Source: Gemmatimonadota bacterium (GTDB lineage Bacteria > Gemmatimonadota > Gemmatimonadetes > Gemmatimonadales > Gemmatimonadaceae). Taken from it: a stretch of 64,000 nucleotides of DNA. Of this stretch, positions 1-8,187 are shown one piece after another. The translations under genes and the position numbers were made by a program. The stretch's first letter is position 1, and every line of letters begins with the position of its first letter. Location of the stretch: NCBI GenBank assembly GCA_003155795.1, contig PMEM01000071.1, positions 27,385-91,384 on the forward strand, read 5' to 3'. A model generated the notes under the pieces. It was given only the letters and a program-made list of their open reading frames with translations. It searched no databases and had not been told where the DNA came from.

Positions 1-1
1 A

Positions 2-694
2 CGCATATTCGGATCGGTCTTCGGGCTTCTCAAGCCGAGCCAGTATACGGAGAAGGCGTATGGTGAGCTGCTGCAGCTGCTGTACGACGTATTTCAGAAG
101 GCGCGCAAGGAGGGCCTGATAGGCCTTGAAGCACATATCGAGGATCCGGAGAAGTCCGACATCTTCAATAAGTACCCATCAGTCTCGAAGAACCATCACG
201 CCGTCGCGTTTCTCACCGACACGTTGAAGGTGCTCCTCACGGGCGCCGTCGAAGATCATCACCTCGCAGAAATTCTGGATCTCGACCTCGAGCGTCAACA
301 TGACGAAGCGATGCTCATCCCCGCTGCGCTGAACAAAGTAGGCGACGCCATGCCGGGATTCGGAATCGTTGCTGCCGTACTCGGCGTCGTCATCACGATG
401 GGCTCGATTGGCGGCGCGGCCTCCGAGATCGGAGAGAAGGTTGCGGCCGCGCTCGTTGGAACGTTCCTCGGAATTCTCCTGTCGTACGGAGTTGTCGGTC
501 CGATCGCTTCGGCGGTCGAGACACGCATTCGCGCGGAAGAGGCGTACATGATGTCGATCCGCACCGCGCTGCTCGCTTTCGCGCGCGGTGATTCGCCGAT
601 GACTGCAGTCGAATTCGCACGCCGCAACATAGAGCCAGGCGATCGTCCAAGCTTCTCGGAACTTGAGAACTTGACTCGCCGCCGTGCAGCCTGA
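2..694 (+). CDS. motA: Flagellar motor stator protein MotA (5' truncated by window edge)
   Basis: MotA forms, with MotB, the ion-conducting stator that drives flagellar rotation in the inner membrane. The reading frame is open from base 2, so the N-terminal part with the first membrane segments lies outside the window. Visible are the cytoplasmic loop, where AR-K and LE in YDVFQKARKEGLIGLE match the conserved Arg/Glu pair (R90/E98 in E. coli) that contacts the rotor protein FliG, and the two last membrane segments with both conserved prolines (PGFGIVAAVLGVV and VVGPIASAVE). motB follows after 7 bases, so the two are co-transcribed. Family identity is clear. The internal TTG at 224 is not the start. 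Confidence 0.95.
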   Translation, partial: RIFGSVFGLLKPSQYTEKAYGELLQLLYDVFQKARKEGLIGLEAHIEDPEKSDIFNKYPSVSKNHHAVAFLTDTLKVLLTGAVEDHHLAEILDLDLERQHDEAMLIPAALNKVGDAMPGFGIVAAVLGVVITMGSIGGAASEIGEKVAAALVGTFLGILLSYGVVGPIASAVETRIRAEEAYMMSIRTALLAFARGDSPMTAVEFARRNIEPGDRPSFSELENLTRRRAA

Positions 695-707
695 TTAGAA
701 CGTGGCC

Positions 708-1547
708 ATGCCGGGGAAGGAAAAACAGATCATCGTCATCGTCAAGCGTAAGAAAGGACATGCGGCCCACCACGGCGGAAGCTGGAAAGTGGCATACGCA
801 GACTTCGTAACCGCTATGATGGCATTCTTCATGGTCATGTGGTTGCTAAGCATGGATCAGAAGATGAAGGACGCGATCGAGGGGTACTTTTCCAACCCTG
901 TCGGATTCAAGAAAGGGTTCTCTGCCGGCGCGAACATTATCTCAAGTGGCAACTCACCGGCGGGTGAAATCAAGCCGCCGCTCAGAATTCTGATTCGGAC
1001 ATCCGAGGAAAAGAAATTCGGAGATCTGGCGAAGGATCTTCGCAACCGACTCAATAGTTCTCCCGACCTTCGCGCACTCGGCGCGCATATTGAGGCCGTG
1101 AAGACAAAGAGCGGCCTTCGCATAGAGCTTATCGAGACAAAAAGTGGTCAGACATTCTTCCGGAACGGCTCCGCGCAGATGCTTCCGATCACAGTCGCCG
1201 CACTTCAGCTGATTGGCACTGAGTTGAGCGAGCTGCAGACACCAATCATCATTGAGGGACATACGGACTCCCAGCAATTCGGCAGTTCTGCGACTTACAC
1301 AAACTGGGAGCTGTCGTCTGATCGAGCGAACGCAGCGCGACGAATGATTGAAGCATCGGGGGTGGATCCGTCGAGAATCGTTGAGGTGCGCGGGATGGCG
1401 GATCGAGATCTGCGCGTGCCAAGTAATCCGCTCGACCCCGCAAATCGCAGAATATCGATCCTGTTGCCGTTCACGGTGCTCCCCGATGAACCAGACACTT
1501 CGGATCCAGTGTCAAACGACGCTTCAATCGTCAAGCGATCCAGCTAG
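708..1547 (+). CDS. motB: Flagellar motor stator protein MotB
   Basis: MotB is the peptidoglycan-anchored half of the stator. Starting at the ATG at 708 gives 279 residues and puts the proton-accepting aspartate of the single membrane helix (VAYADFVTAMMAFF) at residue 32, the same number as in E. coli; an in-frame GTG lies 6 bases upstream. The C-terminal half is an OmpA/Pal-like peptidoglycan-binding domain, with IIIEGHTDS, the NWELSSDRA helix and NRRISILL near the end. A short N-terminal basic stretch (KRKKGHAAHHGG) is usual for cytoplasmic MotB tails. It lies 13 bases after motA. The aspartate suggests proton use, but residues that choose Na+ over H+ were not assessed. Confidence 0.95.
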   Translation: MPGKEKQIIVIVKRKKGHAAHHGGSWKVAYADFVTAMMAFFMVMWLLSMDQKMKDAIEGYFSNPVGFKKGFSAGANIISSGNSPAGEIKPPLRILIRTSEEKKFGDLAKDLRNRLNSSPDLRALGAHIEAVKTKSGLRIELIETKSGQTFFRNGSAQMLPITVAALQLIGTELSELQTPIIIEGHTDSQQFGSSATYTNWELSSDRANAARRMIEASGVDPSRIVEVRGMADRDLRVPSNPLDPANRRISILLPFTVLPDEPDTSDPVSNDASIVKRSS

Positions 1548-1585
1548 AACGCGCGTCTTTCCCCCAGCGACAGCGCTTGCGATCT

Positions 1586-2215
1586 CTACTTGCCCTGGCG
1601 TGATTCCGCCGTCGAATCCAGACTGCGCCACAGATACCACGATGCAACAGTACGATACGGCGCCCATTTCGCGCCGATTTGCGTCACGCGCTTGGGCGTA
1701 GGCAGCTTGCGCATGCGGTACGCACGTTGAATTCCCTTCTGGATTCCGAGATCGAGATCGGGAAGCACGTCGGGGCGCCCGAGCCGAAACATGAGGAACA
1801 TCTGCGCAGTCCATCGGCCAATTCCCTTGACCGATACCAGCGCGGCAATGACTTCCTCGTCCGGGAGCTGGTCGAGCGAATCGATGGGGACTCTGCCAGA
1901 GATCACGCTCGCGGCGAGATCACGCAGATATGCTGTCTTCTGGCGTGAGAGACCCACGGCTCGCAGTTGGTCATCGGTCAGGCTGGCGAGATGGGGGGCA
2001 GTCGGTGTGGCGTCCGGGAACAGATCGGCAAATCGATTGTAAATTGTAGCGGCTGCCTTGCCCGACAGCTGTTGGAAGACGATCGACCGCGATATTGCCG
2101 TGAAGTGGGCAAGATGTTCCGCCGGTGCGAACGTGCAGCTCCCGACCGTATCGATGATTGTTGAGAGACGGGGATCAACCCGCCTGAGATGCGAAATTGC
2201 GCGTCTATGGGACAT
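1586..2215 (-). CDS. DNA-3-methyladenine glycosylase, AlkA/Mag type
   Basis: This 209-residue protein belongs to the HhH-GPD base-excision glycosylases that remove alkylated purines such as 3-methyladenine from DNA. The helix-hairpin-helix is seen as VSVKGIGRWTAQ near residues 127-137, followed by the segment with the catalytic aspartate (LPDLDLGIQK, D155 most likely). There is no FeS cysteine cluster, and no AlkA N-terminal domain, so it is the short Mag-like form. It is convergent with motB and stands alone. The ATG at 2215 gives the normal length for the short family. Confidence 0.88.
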   Translation of the reverse strand: MSHRRAISHLRRVDPRLSTIIDTVGSCTFAPAEHLAHFTAISRSIVFQQLSGKAAATIYNRFADLFPDATPTAPHLASLTDDQLRAVGLSRQKTAYLRDLAASVISGRVPIDSLDQLPDEEVIAALVSVKGIGRWTAQMFLMFRLGRPDVLPDLDLGIQKGIQRAYRMRKLPTPKRVTQIGAKWAPYRTVASWYLWRSLDSTAESRQGK

Positions 2216-2259
2216 GCCAGAAAATATCCGATCTTCGGAGGATCCGCCGGGCCACCGCT

Positions 2260-2277
2260 ATATCATGAATGTGATAT
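2260..2277. promoter_or_regulatory. Perfect inverted repeat ATATCA-N6-TGATAT, possible operator
   Basis: An 18-base dyad with 6-base arms sits in the 142-base gap between the divergent glycosylase gene and the secreted TPR gene, about 80 bases before the latter. The arms extend imperfectly outward. The size suits a dimeric repressor site, but no regulator is encoded nearby, so the role is a guess. Confidence 0.3.
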
Positions 2278-2357
2278 CGCCGGGCGCGGACGGGTGACTT
2301 TTACGGGGATGGCTAGCTAGCTTTCCAAATCCATCTGAAACCAGGAGTAGCAGGACC

Positions 2358-3884
2358 ATGACGATCTCGTTGCGCAGCGCCATTCCGGCGCTCCTGTGCG
2401 TTGCCAGTGTTGCTGGCGCCCAGGGAACGACGCCGGCTGCCACAGCTGCGGCATCCGCATGTGACCCGGGCATCAGCCAGGCAGTCGCGAAGGCAACATT
2501 GTTTCTCCAGCAGGCTGCAACGAGCGTCAACGCCAAGCAGGACGCTTCGAAACCACTCAAGCTTGCTATCACCGCTCTTACAGCGCCGACGAAAGACAGC
2601 AAAGAAATCGCTGACTCGGTCGGGCGTGCATACTATCTTGGCCAGGCATACATTCTATTACTGCAGCAGCCGGGGGTCACGGTCACCGGTCCGCGTTCAA
2701 GTTACGGAATCGCCACCGACCCTTCGGCCAACATTGATCTCATGGCTGCCGCGGATACGGCATTCAATCTCGTTGAAGCTGCGCAGCCAGCCTGCCACAA
2801 GGAGATCGCCGAGTGGCGCGAGCAGAAGCCATGGCTCGACGCTATCCAGGGAGCGATCGCTGCGGTCAACTCCCAGCAATATGATTCGGCTGCAGTTCTC
2901 GCCAAGCGGGCGCTCTCGATAGATCGCCACGCACCATACGCATACACGGTGCTTGCGTCGGTTGCGTCGAACAAGAACGACTATCCAACCGCGATCGCAA
3001 TGATGCGCAAGGCGCTCGAGGCGGCGAGTGCTGACACGGTCTATGAAGACGCACGGCAAAGTTCGATGTACGATCTTGCGAATACTCTCTTCTCGCAGTA
3101 TGACGCGGCGACCGGGGCTGACAAAACGACAATCGGACGTCAGGCAATCGAAGCGTGGGAGACGTATATAGCGCAGGGGAAAAACGATGCGCGAATCGCG
3201 CGTGGCGAACTCGTATCATCGCAGATTGCGCTCGCACTCAAGGACACGGCAGAGTATAGCAAGATTTACGCTCCGATAATTGCCAACCCTGCCAAATATG
3301 GGGAGCAGGCAGTTCTCAATGCAGGCGTCCTCGCCACGCAGGCCGACCGGACGTCCGATGCTGTCACGCTTTTCGCCGCGGTTGCGACTCGCAACCCATA
3401 CCAGCGCGATGCGTTGAAGAATCTGGCGGCGAGCTATGTCGGTGCAAAGCAGCCGGAGAAGGTTGCCGCGGTTGTTGACAAGCTCGTATCGCTGGATCCA
3501 AACAATGCCTCGAACTGGCTGCTGTACGCTTATGGCTACAGCGGATTGCTGAAGGATACGAAGGACAAGGTTCTCACAAAGGCCTACACGGACTCGCTGA
3601 TCAAGTACAACGCGAAGTCCGAGAAGATGACTCCAAATCTCGAGGTAAAGGAGTTCACTGTTGATTCGGCAGCGAAGACTGCAGTCCTCAGCGGGACCAT
3701 CGAAAATCGCGGCGCCGCGGCCAAGTCGTACACGATCCGGGTGGATTTTCTGGACAAGACGGGTGCGGTAGTTGGAAGCCAGTCAGTGACGGTTGGGCCG
3801 GTTGCGCCAAAGGCCAGCATGCCATTCAAGGCTACGGCAACCGCGACGGGTGTCGTCGGCTACAGATATCAGCCAATCGTCTAG
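2358..3884 (+). CDS. Secreted TPR-repeat protein with C-terminal beta domain (unknown role)
   Basis: The 508-residue product begins with a signal peptide (cleavage probably after VASVAGA) and is therefore exported. The central part has helix-turn-helix repeats of the TPR kind, for example around residues 165-225 (SAAVLAKRALSIDRHAPYA, then YPTAIAMMRKALE) and 330-400. The last 90 residues form a separate beta-rich domain (LSGTIENRG, YTIRVDFLDKTG, GPVAP), resembling the FxLYD or CARDB adhesion-like folds in layout. An AGGAG element lies 10 bases before the ATG. A strong hairpin follows at 3937. It probably works as an envelope scaffold, but no enzyme motif is visible and the function is not known. 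Confidence 0.75.
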   Translation: MTISLRSAIPALLCVASVAGAQGTTPAATAAASACDPGISQAVAKATLFLQQAATSVNAKQDASKPLKLAITALTAPTKDSKEIADSVGRAYYLGQAYILLLQQPGVTVTGPRSSYGIATDPSANIDLMAAADTAFNLVEAAQPACHKEIAEWREQKPWLDAIQGAIAAVNSQQYDSAAVLAKRALSIDRHAPYAYTVLASVASNKNDYPTAIAMMRKALEAASADTVYEDARQSSMYDLANTLFSQYDAATGADKTTIGRQAIEAWETYIAQGKNDARIARGELVSSQIALALKDTAEYSKIYAPIIANPAKYGEQAVLNAGVLATQADRTSDAVTLFAAVATRNPYQRDALKNLAASYVGAKQPEKVAAVVDKLVSLDPNNASNWLLYAYGYSGLLKDTKDKVLTKAYTDSLIKYNAKSEKMTPNLEVKEFTVDSAAKTAVLSGTIENRGAAAKSYTIRVDFLDKTGAVVGSQSVTVGPVAPKASMPFKATATATGVVGYRYQPIV

Positions 3885-3936
3885 TCGAGCAACTGGCAGG
3901 TCGGTAGCGCCACGCGTATTCGTACGGTGATATTAT

Positions 3937-3970
3937 AAGAGGGCTCGCCGCAACACTGGTGAGCCCTCTT
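3937..3970 (+). terminator. Intrinsic terminator-like hairpin after the TPR gene
   Basis: A perfect 10-base stem (AAGAGGGCTC with GAGCCCTCTT) closes a 14-base loop, 53 bases after the TPR gene stop. The T run is short (CTCTTTG), so it may work with partial efficiency or only as a 3' stabilising hairpin. Confidence 0.6.
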
Positions 3971-4055
3971 TGAAATTGCGCGTCTACATCGTGTCAACGC
4001 ACCAGGCACCGCTGCGCCAGGATTTGGGCGTTCCTCCGTTACTGAGAGTAACATC

Positions 4056-4466
4056 ATGACTGTTTCTCCGATGTTCAAGAAACTGAATCTCAAGGATCAG
4101 ACGGAGATTGTCGTCATGAATGCGCCTGAGTCGTTTGAGATAGAACTCGCACGGCTCGCGCCTGCAGGTATTCTCCGCGATGCGGCTGAAGCAAAGCGCG
4201 TTGACTTCGCGATCGCATTTGCCACGACGAGCGCGGAACTGGACCGGGCATCAAAGGCCCTCATCGACAAGGCAGATGAGGATCCGACGTTGTGGATCGC
4301 ATATCCGAAGAAGAGTTCAAAACGATACAGATGCGAGTTCAATCGAGATTCTGGCTGGGACGTCCTGCGGGCTGCAGGGTTCGATAGCGTCCGCATGGTT
4401 GCAATAGATGATGACTGGTCGGCGCTGAGATTCCGCCGCGCCAGGTACATCAAACAGGCAACGTGA
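4056..4466 (+). CDS. Small conserved protein, DUF3052-like
   Basis: This 136-residue soluble protein has no signal peptide. It starts with a short strand-helix pattern (LNLKDQTEIVVMNAPESF) and contains a WIAYPKKSSKRYRCEFNRDSGW segment followed by VRMVAIDDDWSALRFRRARYI. The YPK-K/S-x-R-DxGW pattern recalls proteins labelled DUF3052 or close relatives, whose function is unknown. It lies between the TPR gene terminator and a DinB gene, and the 80-base gap to the latter suggests possible co-transcription. Assignment to the family rests on memory of the motif. Confidence 0.6.
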   Translation: MTVSPMFKKLNLKDQTEIVVMNAPESFEIELARLAPAGILRDAAEAKRVDFAIAFATTSAELDRASKALIDKADEDPTLWIAYPKKSSKRYRCEFNRDSGWDVLRAAGFDSVRMVAIDDDWSALRFRRARYIKQAT

Positions 4467-4546
4467 AATCGATCACGAATAGACGGAGCTTCGTTCATCC
4501 ACGTTGGAATGCACGATGCATCACCCACACTTGAGGGTATAGGCAC

Positions 4547-5053
4547 ATGGCAAATACAGAATGGTGGCAACGTGGACCGATCGACGGGGTCCCTGCACTC
4601 CTGCAGCCTGTCGCGCACATCCTGCTCCAGGTTCGCGAGAGTGTTGGCGAACTCGTCGCGAATCTTAGCGAAGCGGAATGGAATGCACGACCGGCAAACG
4701 TAGCGTCATCAGCCTTTCATGTGCGACACATCACGGGTGTGATCGATCGGCTTTTTACGTATGCCCGTGAAGAAGCATTGTCGCCGGAACAATTAGCGAG
4801 TATTCCCTTGGAAGGCGCGCACCTTGCAATTTCGGATGTCGCCGCAACACTGGGCGCATTGAGTGCCCGTGTGGACGCGGCGATTGATGAATTGAGGAAG
4901 GTAGATATTTCGACGCTCGCTGAATTTCGGGGTGTCGGGCGCGCGCAATTGCCGTCGTCGGTCATTGGATGTCTGGTACATGGTGCTGAACACTCGATGC
5001 GACACGTAGGACAGTTATCGGTGACCAGCAGAATCGTTCGGTCGGTTCAGTAA
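4547..5053 (+). CDS. DinB-fold protein (DinB family)
   Basis: DinB/YfiT proteins are four-helix bundles that bind a metal through three histidines; members include bacillithiol, mycothiol and glutathione S-transferases and enzymes of unknown reaction. Here the histidines are seen in AFHVRHITGVIDRL (near residues 57-60) and in the C-terminal helix VHGAEHSMRHVGQL (near 146-157). The length of 168 residues is typical. A GAGGG element lies before the ATG. Because a YpdA-type reductase is encoded at 36.3 kb, a bacillithiol-linked role is possible, but the substrate cannot be read from sequence. Confidence 0.82.
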   Translation: MANTEWWQRGPIDGVPALLQPVAHILLQVRESVGELVANLSEAEWNARPANVASSAFHVRHITGVIDRLFTYAREEALSPEQLASIPLEGAHLAISDVAATLGALSARVDAAIDELRKVDISTLAEFRGVGRAQLPSSVIGCLVHGAEHSMRHVGQLSVTSRIVRSVQ

Positions 5054-5149
5054 GCAGCTGGCACGACGAGTGGGTCCAGCGGAATGGCGAGATCGCACGT
5101 AGACTCGACGTTTTCAAGCTGACACTGACTCCCGATCTCACGCACAACT

Positions 5150-5317
5150 ATGATAACAAACGCCCTCAAGAGCGCTGAAAAGATGAGTGGTGCTGCACGC
5201 ACAGCCGCCCTCAAGACGCTGGCTGGTCAGCTGGACCAGGGTGCCTCTGGAGCGAGCGATGCTGCACGCGTCCGCACCCTCGCACCGGCCGTCAGGGAAT
5301 TGGAGAGCGCAAAGTAG
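5150..5317 (+). CDS. Possible small helical protein or remnant of a larger gene
   Basis: The stretch between the DinB gene and the antiporter gene holds a 55-codon reading frame, Ala-rich and amphipathic (GAARTAALKTLAGQLDQ, DAARVRTLAPAVRELE), with GC-biased third positions like the neighbours. It resembles the C-terminal helical tails of some secreted enzymes. No good ribosome site precedes the ATG. Directly upstream in a different frame (from about 5059) a further coding-like stretch with no start codon is seen (WHDEWVQRNGEIARRLD). The two together look like a gene fragment with a frameshift, so this could equally be a pseudogene. Confidence 0.33.
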   Translation: MITNALKSAEKMSGAARTAALKTLAGQLDQGASGASDAARVRTLAPAVRELESAK

Positions 5318-5362
5318 TACGCCGTCCTGATAAATGACGGCGGGACATTGCAGCAGTATCTT

Positions 5363-5390
5363 GACGGGCGTGTCGCAAGGCGCGCCCGTC
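5363..5390. terminator. Hairpin between convergent genes, weak terminator candidate
   Basis: GACGGGCG pairs with CGCCCGTC; with one G-T pair the stem reaches 10 bases around an 8-base loop. It lies between the small plus-strand reading frame and the 3' end of the minus-strand antiporter gene. No T run follows on either strand, so the terminator role is uncertain. Confidence 0.35.
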
Positions 5391-5411
5391 TTCGCATTCG
5401 CTCGCATCATG

Positions 5412-6503
5412 CTAACCGACGATCGGAGGCCCGAACCAGACGCTCGCCGCGATGATGATGTACAGTCCGATAAGTGCCAGCCCCTCGACATAGTTTGATT
5501 CGCCATCGAAGATGATAAGGGCTCCCAGGATCGAGGCGAGTCCCAGGGCCGCGATCAGTAGCGTCGGCGCGACGAGCGTCAACATGGGTCCGCCGAGCAC
5601 CATACTCAGAAGAACGAGCACCGGGATGAGGAACAGCGCGATCTGAAGACTGCTGTTCAGTATGAGGCTGACAGCCAGATCAGCCTCATTGCGTGCAGCC
5701 GCGGTGATGCCGACTACGTTCTCGACTGCGTTTCCGGCTATCGCGACGATCACGAGTCCAACGAACTCCTCGGAGAGTTGGAGTGTCTGCATTGCTGGTC
5801 TCAATGCATCCACAAACCAGTCCGATACAACAGCGGCGCCGAGCCCGGCGATCGCCAGCACCGCGATGCAGGTAACAAGCGACCATCTTTTTGCGGGATC
5901 GGGATGCTGACGCGCTGGGCCGATGGAACCTCGAATAGTCATAGGAATGCTACCGACAAAAACGATCAGCAGCACAACCGCGACTACGATGCTGAGACTA
6001 CTCGCGTGGCCAAAATCCGGTGACCCCGGAGCGGTGCCCAGCGTCGGTATCGCAAGCGATGCAACCGAAAGCACCAGAAGCATTGCAGTCATGCGACTTG
6101 TACGGAGCGAAAACTGTTGCGGTCCGTGCCGCAAGCCACCGACCAGGAAGGCCAGGCCGAGTACCAGTAGACTGTTGGCGAGAATGGAGCCGATGAGTGC
6201 TGTCTGCACGACCACAACCAGACCGGCGCGAAGTGCAAATACGCTGATGAAGAGCTCCGGCAGATTGCCCAGCGCAGACTGGATGATCCCGGTCGCACCG
6301 ACACCCAGTCGGGTACCGAGCTGTTCTGTCCCTTGACTGACCAGCGACGCCAGAGCGGCGAGTGCCACCGCCGTTGCAATGAAGATCGATATCTCGCCGG
6401 CAGCGGTCATTCTCAACAGCGCACTGACGCCGGTGGCAAGAATCGCCGCCGAGCCCGCGATCAGCGTGCGCGAACCAATCCGGTCAGGAATACGTGACAT
6501 CAT
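5412..6503 (-). CDS. Ca2+/H+ antiporter-type transporter (CaCA superfamily)
   Basis: The 363-residue polytopic membrane protein shows the two inverted repeats of the cation/Ca2+ exchanger family. Each carries the signature GN-x-x-E motif whose acidic residue binds Ca2+: GNLPELFISVFAL (E83) in the first half and GNAVENVVGITAA near residues 257-262 in the second. The segment LGTRLGVGATGIIQSALGN is the alpha-1 region of CAX proteins. About eleven membrane segments can be counted. It would export Ca2+ or another divalent cation in exchange for protons. Two start codons lie side by side (6503 and 6500). It is a single gene, convergent with the small frame upstream. Confidence 0.9.
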   Translation of the reverse strand: MMSRIPDRIGSRTLIAGSAAILATGVSALLRMTAAGEISIFIATAVALAALASLVSQGTEQLGTRLGVGATGIIQSALGNLPELFISVFALRAGLVVVVQTALIGSILANSLLVLGLAFLVGGLRHGPQQFSLRTSRMTAMLLVLSVASLAIPTLGTAPGSPDFGHASSLSIVVAVVLLIVFVGSIPMTIRGSIGPARQHPDPAKRWSLVTCIAVLAIAGLGAAVVSDWFVDALRPAMQTLQLSEEFVGLVIVAIAGNAVENVVGITAAARNEADLAVSLILNSSLQIALFLIPVLVLLSMVLGGPMLTLVAPTLLIAALGLASILGALIIFDGESNYVEGLALIGLYIIIAASVWFGPPIVG

Positions 6504-6673
6504 TCAAATGGAGTCTGGCGTTCGGTCGGGCATACTTCAAAGTCCGTACCGCCCGGCCTTCAGCAGAATGCGAGCGAAGGCGACAGAAGCCATCCGTGGT
6601 GGCTGACGCTGCATCAACTTCCGGATCACATGTACATCGCCTCGCCCATGGCGAGTCGCCTGGATGTTCCGAT

Positions 6674-7153
6674 TCAGCGCTCGTAAAACGGCGGAGGCTC
6701 GATTCCAAGCGAGCGAAGATACACGTACCCCTGACCGCGATGGTGTATCTCGTTGTCTATCGCATATAGAAACATTGCATAGCCTGGCATTTTCCACTGA
6801 CCGAACGCAGTGTCAATTTCCTGAAATCGGTGCGGTGGGATATCCGGCCACATCCTGTTTATGTCGGCGGTGACGTCATCCCACAGTCTCAACAGTTCAG
6901 ATTTTGTGCTCGGGTCCACCAGATCAGACGAGCGCCACTCACCTGTGATTTCTCCACGGAGAATCGGCACACCCATTTTGATCATCTCCATCACCAGCAC
7001 AGAAAACGGGCGCATCCCGCCTAGCGAATACGTGAAGAGCGATTCTTCCGGAAAGATCTCGATTACGCGACGGGTGAGCCTTCGATGCCCCTGCCAGTCT
7101 TCCAGGAGTTGTTCCGGGCTGATCACGAGCGTGCCGCTGGGCGAAGTGGACAT
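6674..7153 (-). CDS. DinB-fold protein (second copy, divergent)
   Basis: This 159-residue protein is another member of the DinB superfamily but is only distantly like the copy at 4.5 kb. Likely metal ligands are the histidine in EDWQGHRRLTRRV (residue 22) and the pair in DNEIHHRGQGYVYLRSLG close to the C-terminus. The ending HHRGQ-YLR-LGI-PP is characteristic of the family. It stands as a single gene with about 170 bases of unassigned sequence towards the antiporter gene and about 120 to the EamA gene. The substrate is unknown. Confidence 0.8.
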   Translation of the reverse strand: MSTSPSGTLVISPEQLLEDWQGHRRLTRRVIEIFPEESLFTYSLGGMRPFSVLVMEMIKMGVPILRGEITGEWRSSDLVDPSTKSELLRLWDDVTADINRMWPDIPPHRFQEIDTAFGQWKMPGYAMFLYAIDNEIHHRGQGYVYLRSLGIEPPPFYER

Positions 7154-7272
7154 GGCGACTTGGGTTGGGAGGTTCCATCAAAGTTACCGAATACGGTTCC
7201 CGCTGTGAACGTCAGCAGCCACCGGGCGACAAGCCCGGCGCTCTGCCCAACTAACTTGCCAATCCACTGCTT

Positions 7273-8187
7273 TCAGCGCACCGCTGAGACGTATCGACGG
7301 TTTACCACGTAGATCCCCGTGATGACGAGGGCACCGCCGATCACCTGACTGGCGATCAATGGCTCACCGAGCAATGGAATAGCGAGTAGCGCGGTGAGCG
7401 GTGCCTGACCAAGCATTCCGACCGAAGTCACAGTGGCCGGCAGGTGACCGAGGGCGTAGGTAACGGCCAGATATCCGCCGACCTGTGATACCAGTCCAAG
7501 ACCGATCAACGATAACCACGCATGCGTGGAATACCCGAGGAGCGGCACCCTGACGACGAGACACACGAGCAGGAGAGTGACGCTACTGGCCGTCACGGCC
7601 AGTGTGGTGAGTGTCAGCGTGTCCATTTGCGCACGCACGCGTTCAACCGTCAGCATGTACGCGGCGAAAAACACTGATGCGGCCACTGCCATTGCGTCGC
7701 CTGATCCGAAATTCGCATGATCAAACACGTCATGGCCGATTATGAACCCGCTTCCTACAAGGGCGAGCGCGAGTCCCGCCCAGAAGATCGCGCGCGGCGG
7801 TTTGCGGAAGATCAGCCAACTGCCGAGGCCTACAACTATCGGGGCGTTATTTCCAAGTAGTGTAGCGTTGGCAGCGGAGGTGTCGAGGACGGCAGTGTTG
7901 AACAGAGCCAGGTCGAATGCAAAGAAGATTCCCGCCAGCACCCCGAGCATCGCCGGCCTGAATCGCACGGTATTTTTGCGTCCACGGAGTAGCCAGACCG
8001 GAACCAGAACAACAGTCGCGACGAGAGCCCGGTAGAACGCAGATGCAGGTCCTGAAACCGCCGCCCATCGTACGAACAGGGCTGACCACGCGATGCAGAT
8101 GACTGCGCTCGCGAGAACGGAGTAGGCCAGCCAAGGGCGTGTCGGTTCACTTTCGGTTGCCGGTCGTGCTGCGGCCAACGAACTCAT
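7273..8187 (-). CDS. EamA-family (DMT) inner membrane transporter
   Basis: A 304-residue protein with about ten hydrophobic segments arranged as two five-helix EamA repeats. Family marks are WSALFVRWAA-SGPASAFYRALVA at the start of repeat 1 and the GxLGQAPLTALLAIPLLGEP segment in repeat 2. Such proteins export or import small metabolites such as amino acids, nucleosides or drugs; the cargo cannot be told. Its ATG overlaps the stop of the upstream membrane-protein gene (ATGA at 8184-8187), so it is translated as the last gene of the MoxR operon, an unusual neighbour for that set. Confidence 0.88.
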   Translation of the reverse strand: MSSLAAARPATESEPTRPWLAYSVLASAVICIAWSALFVRWAAVSGPASAFYRALVATVVLVPVWLLRGRKNTVRFRPAMLGVLAGIFFAFDLALFNTAVLDTSAANATLLGNNAPIVVGLGSWLIFRKPPRAIFWAGLALALVGSGFIIGHDVFDHANFGSGDAMAVAASVFFAAYMLTVERVRAQMDTLTLTTLAVTASSVTLLLVCLVVRVPLLGYSTHAWLSLIGLGLVSQVGGYLAVTYALGHLPATVTSVGMLGQAPLTALLAIPLLGEPLIASQVIGGALVITGIYVVNRRYVSAVR

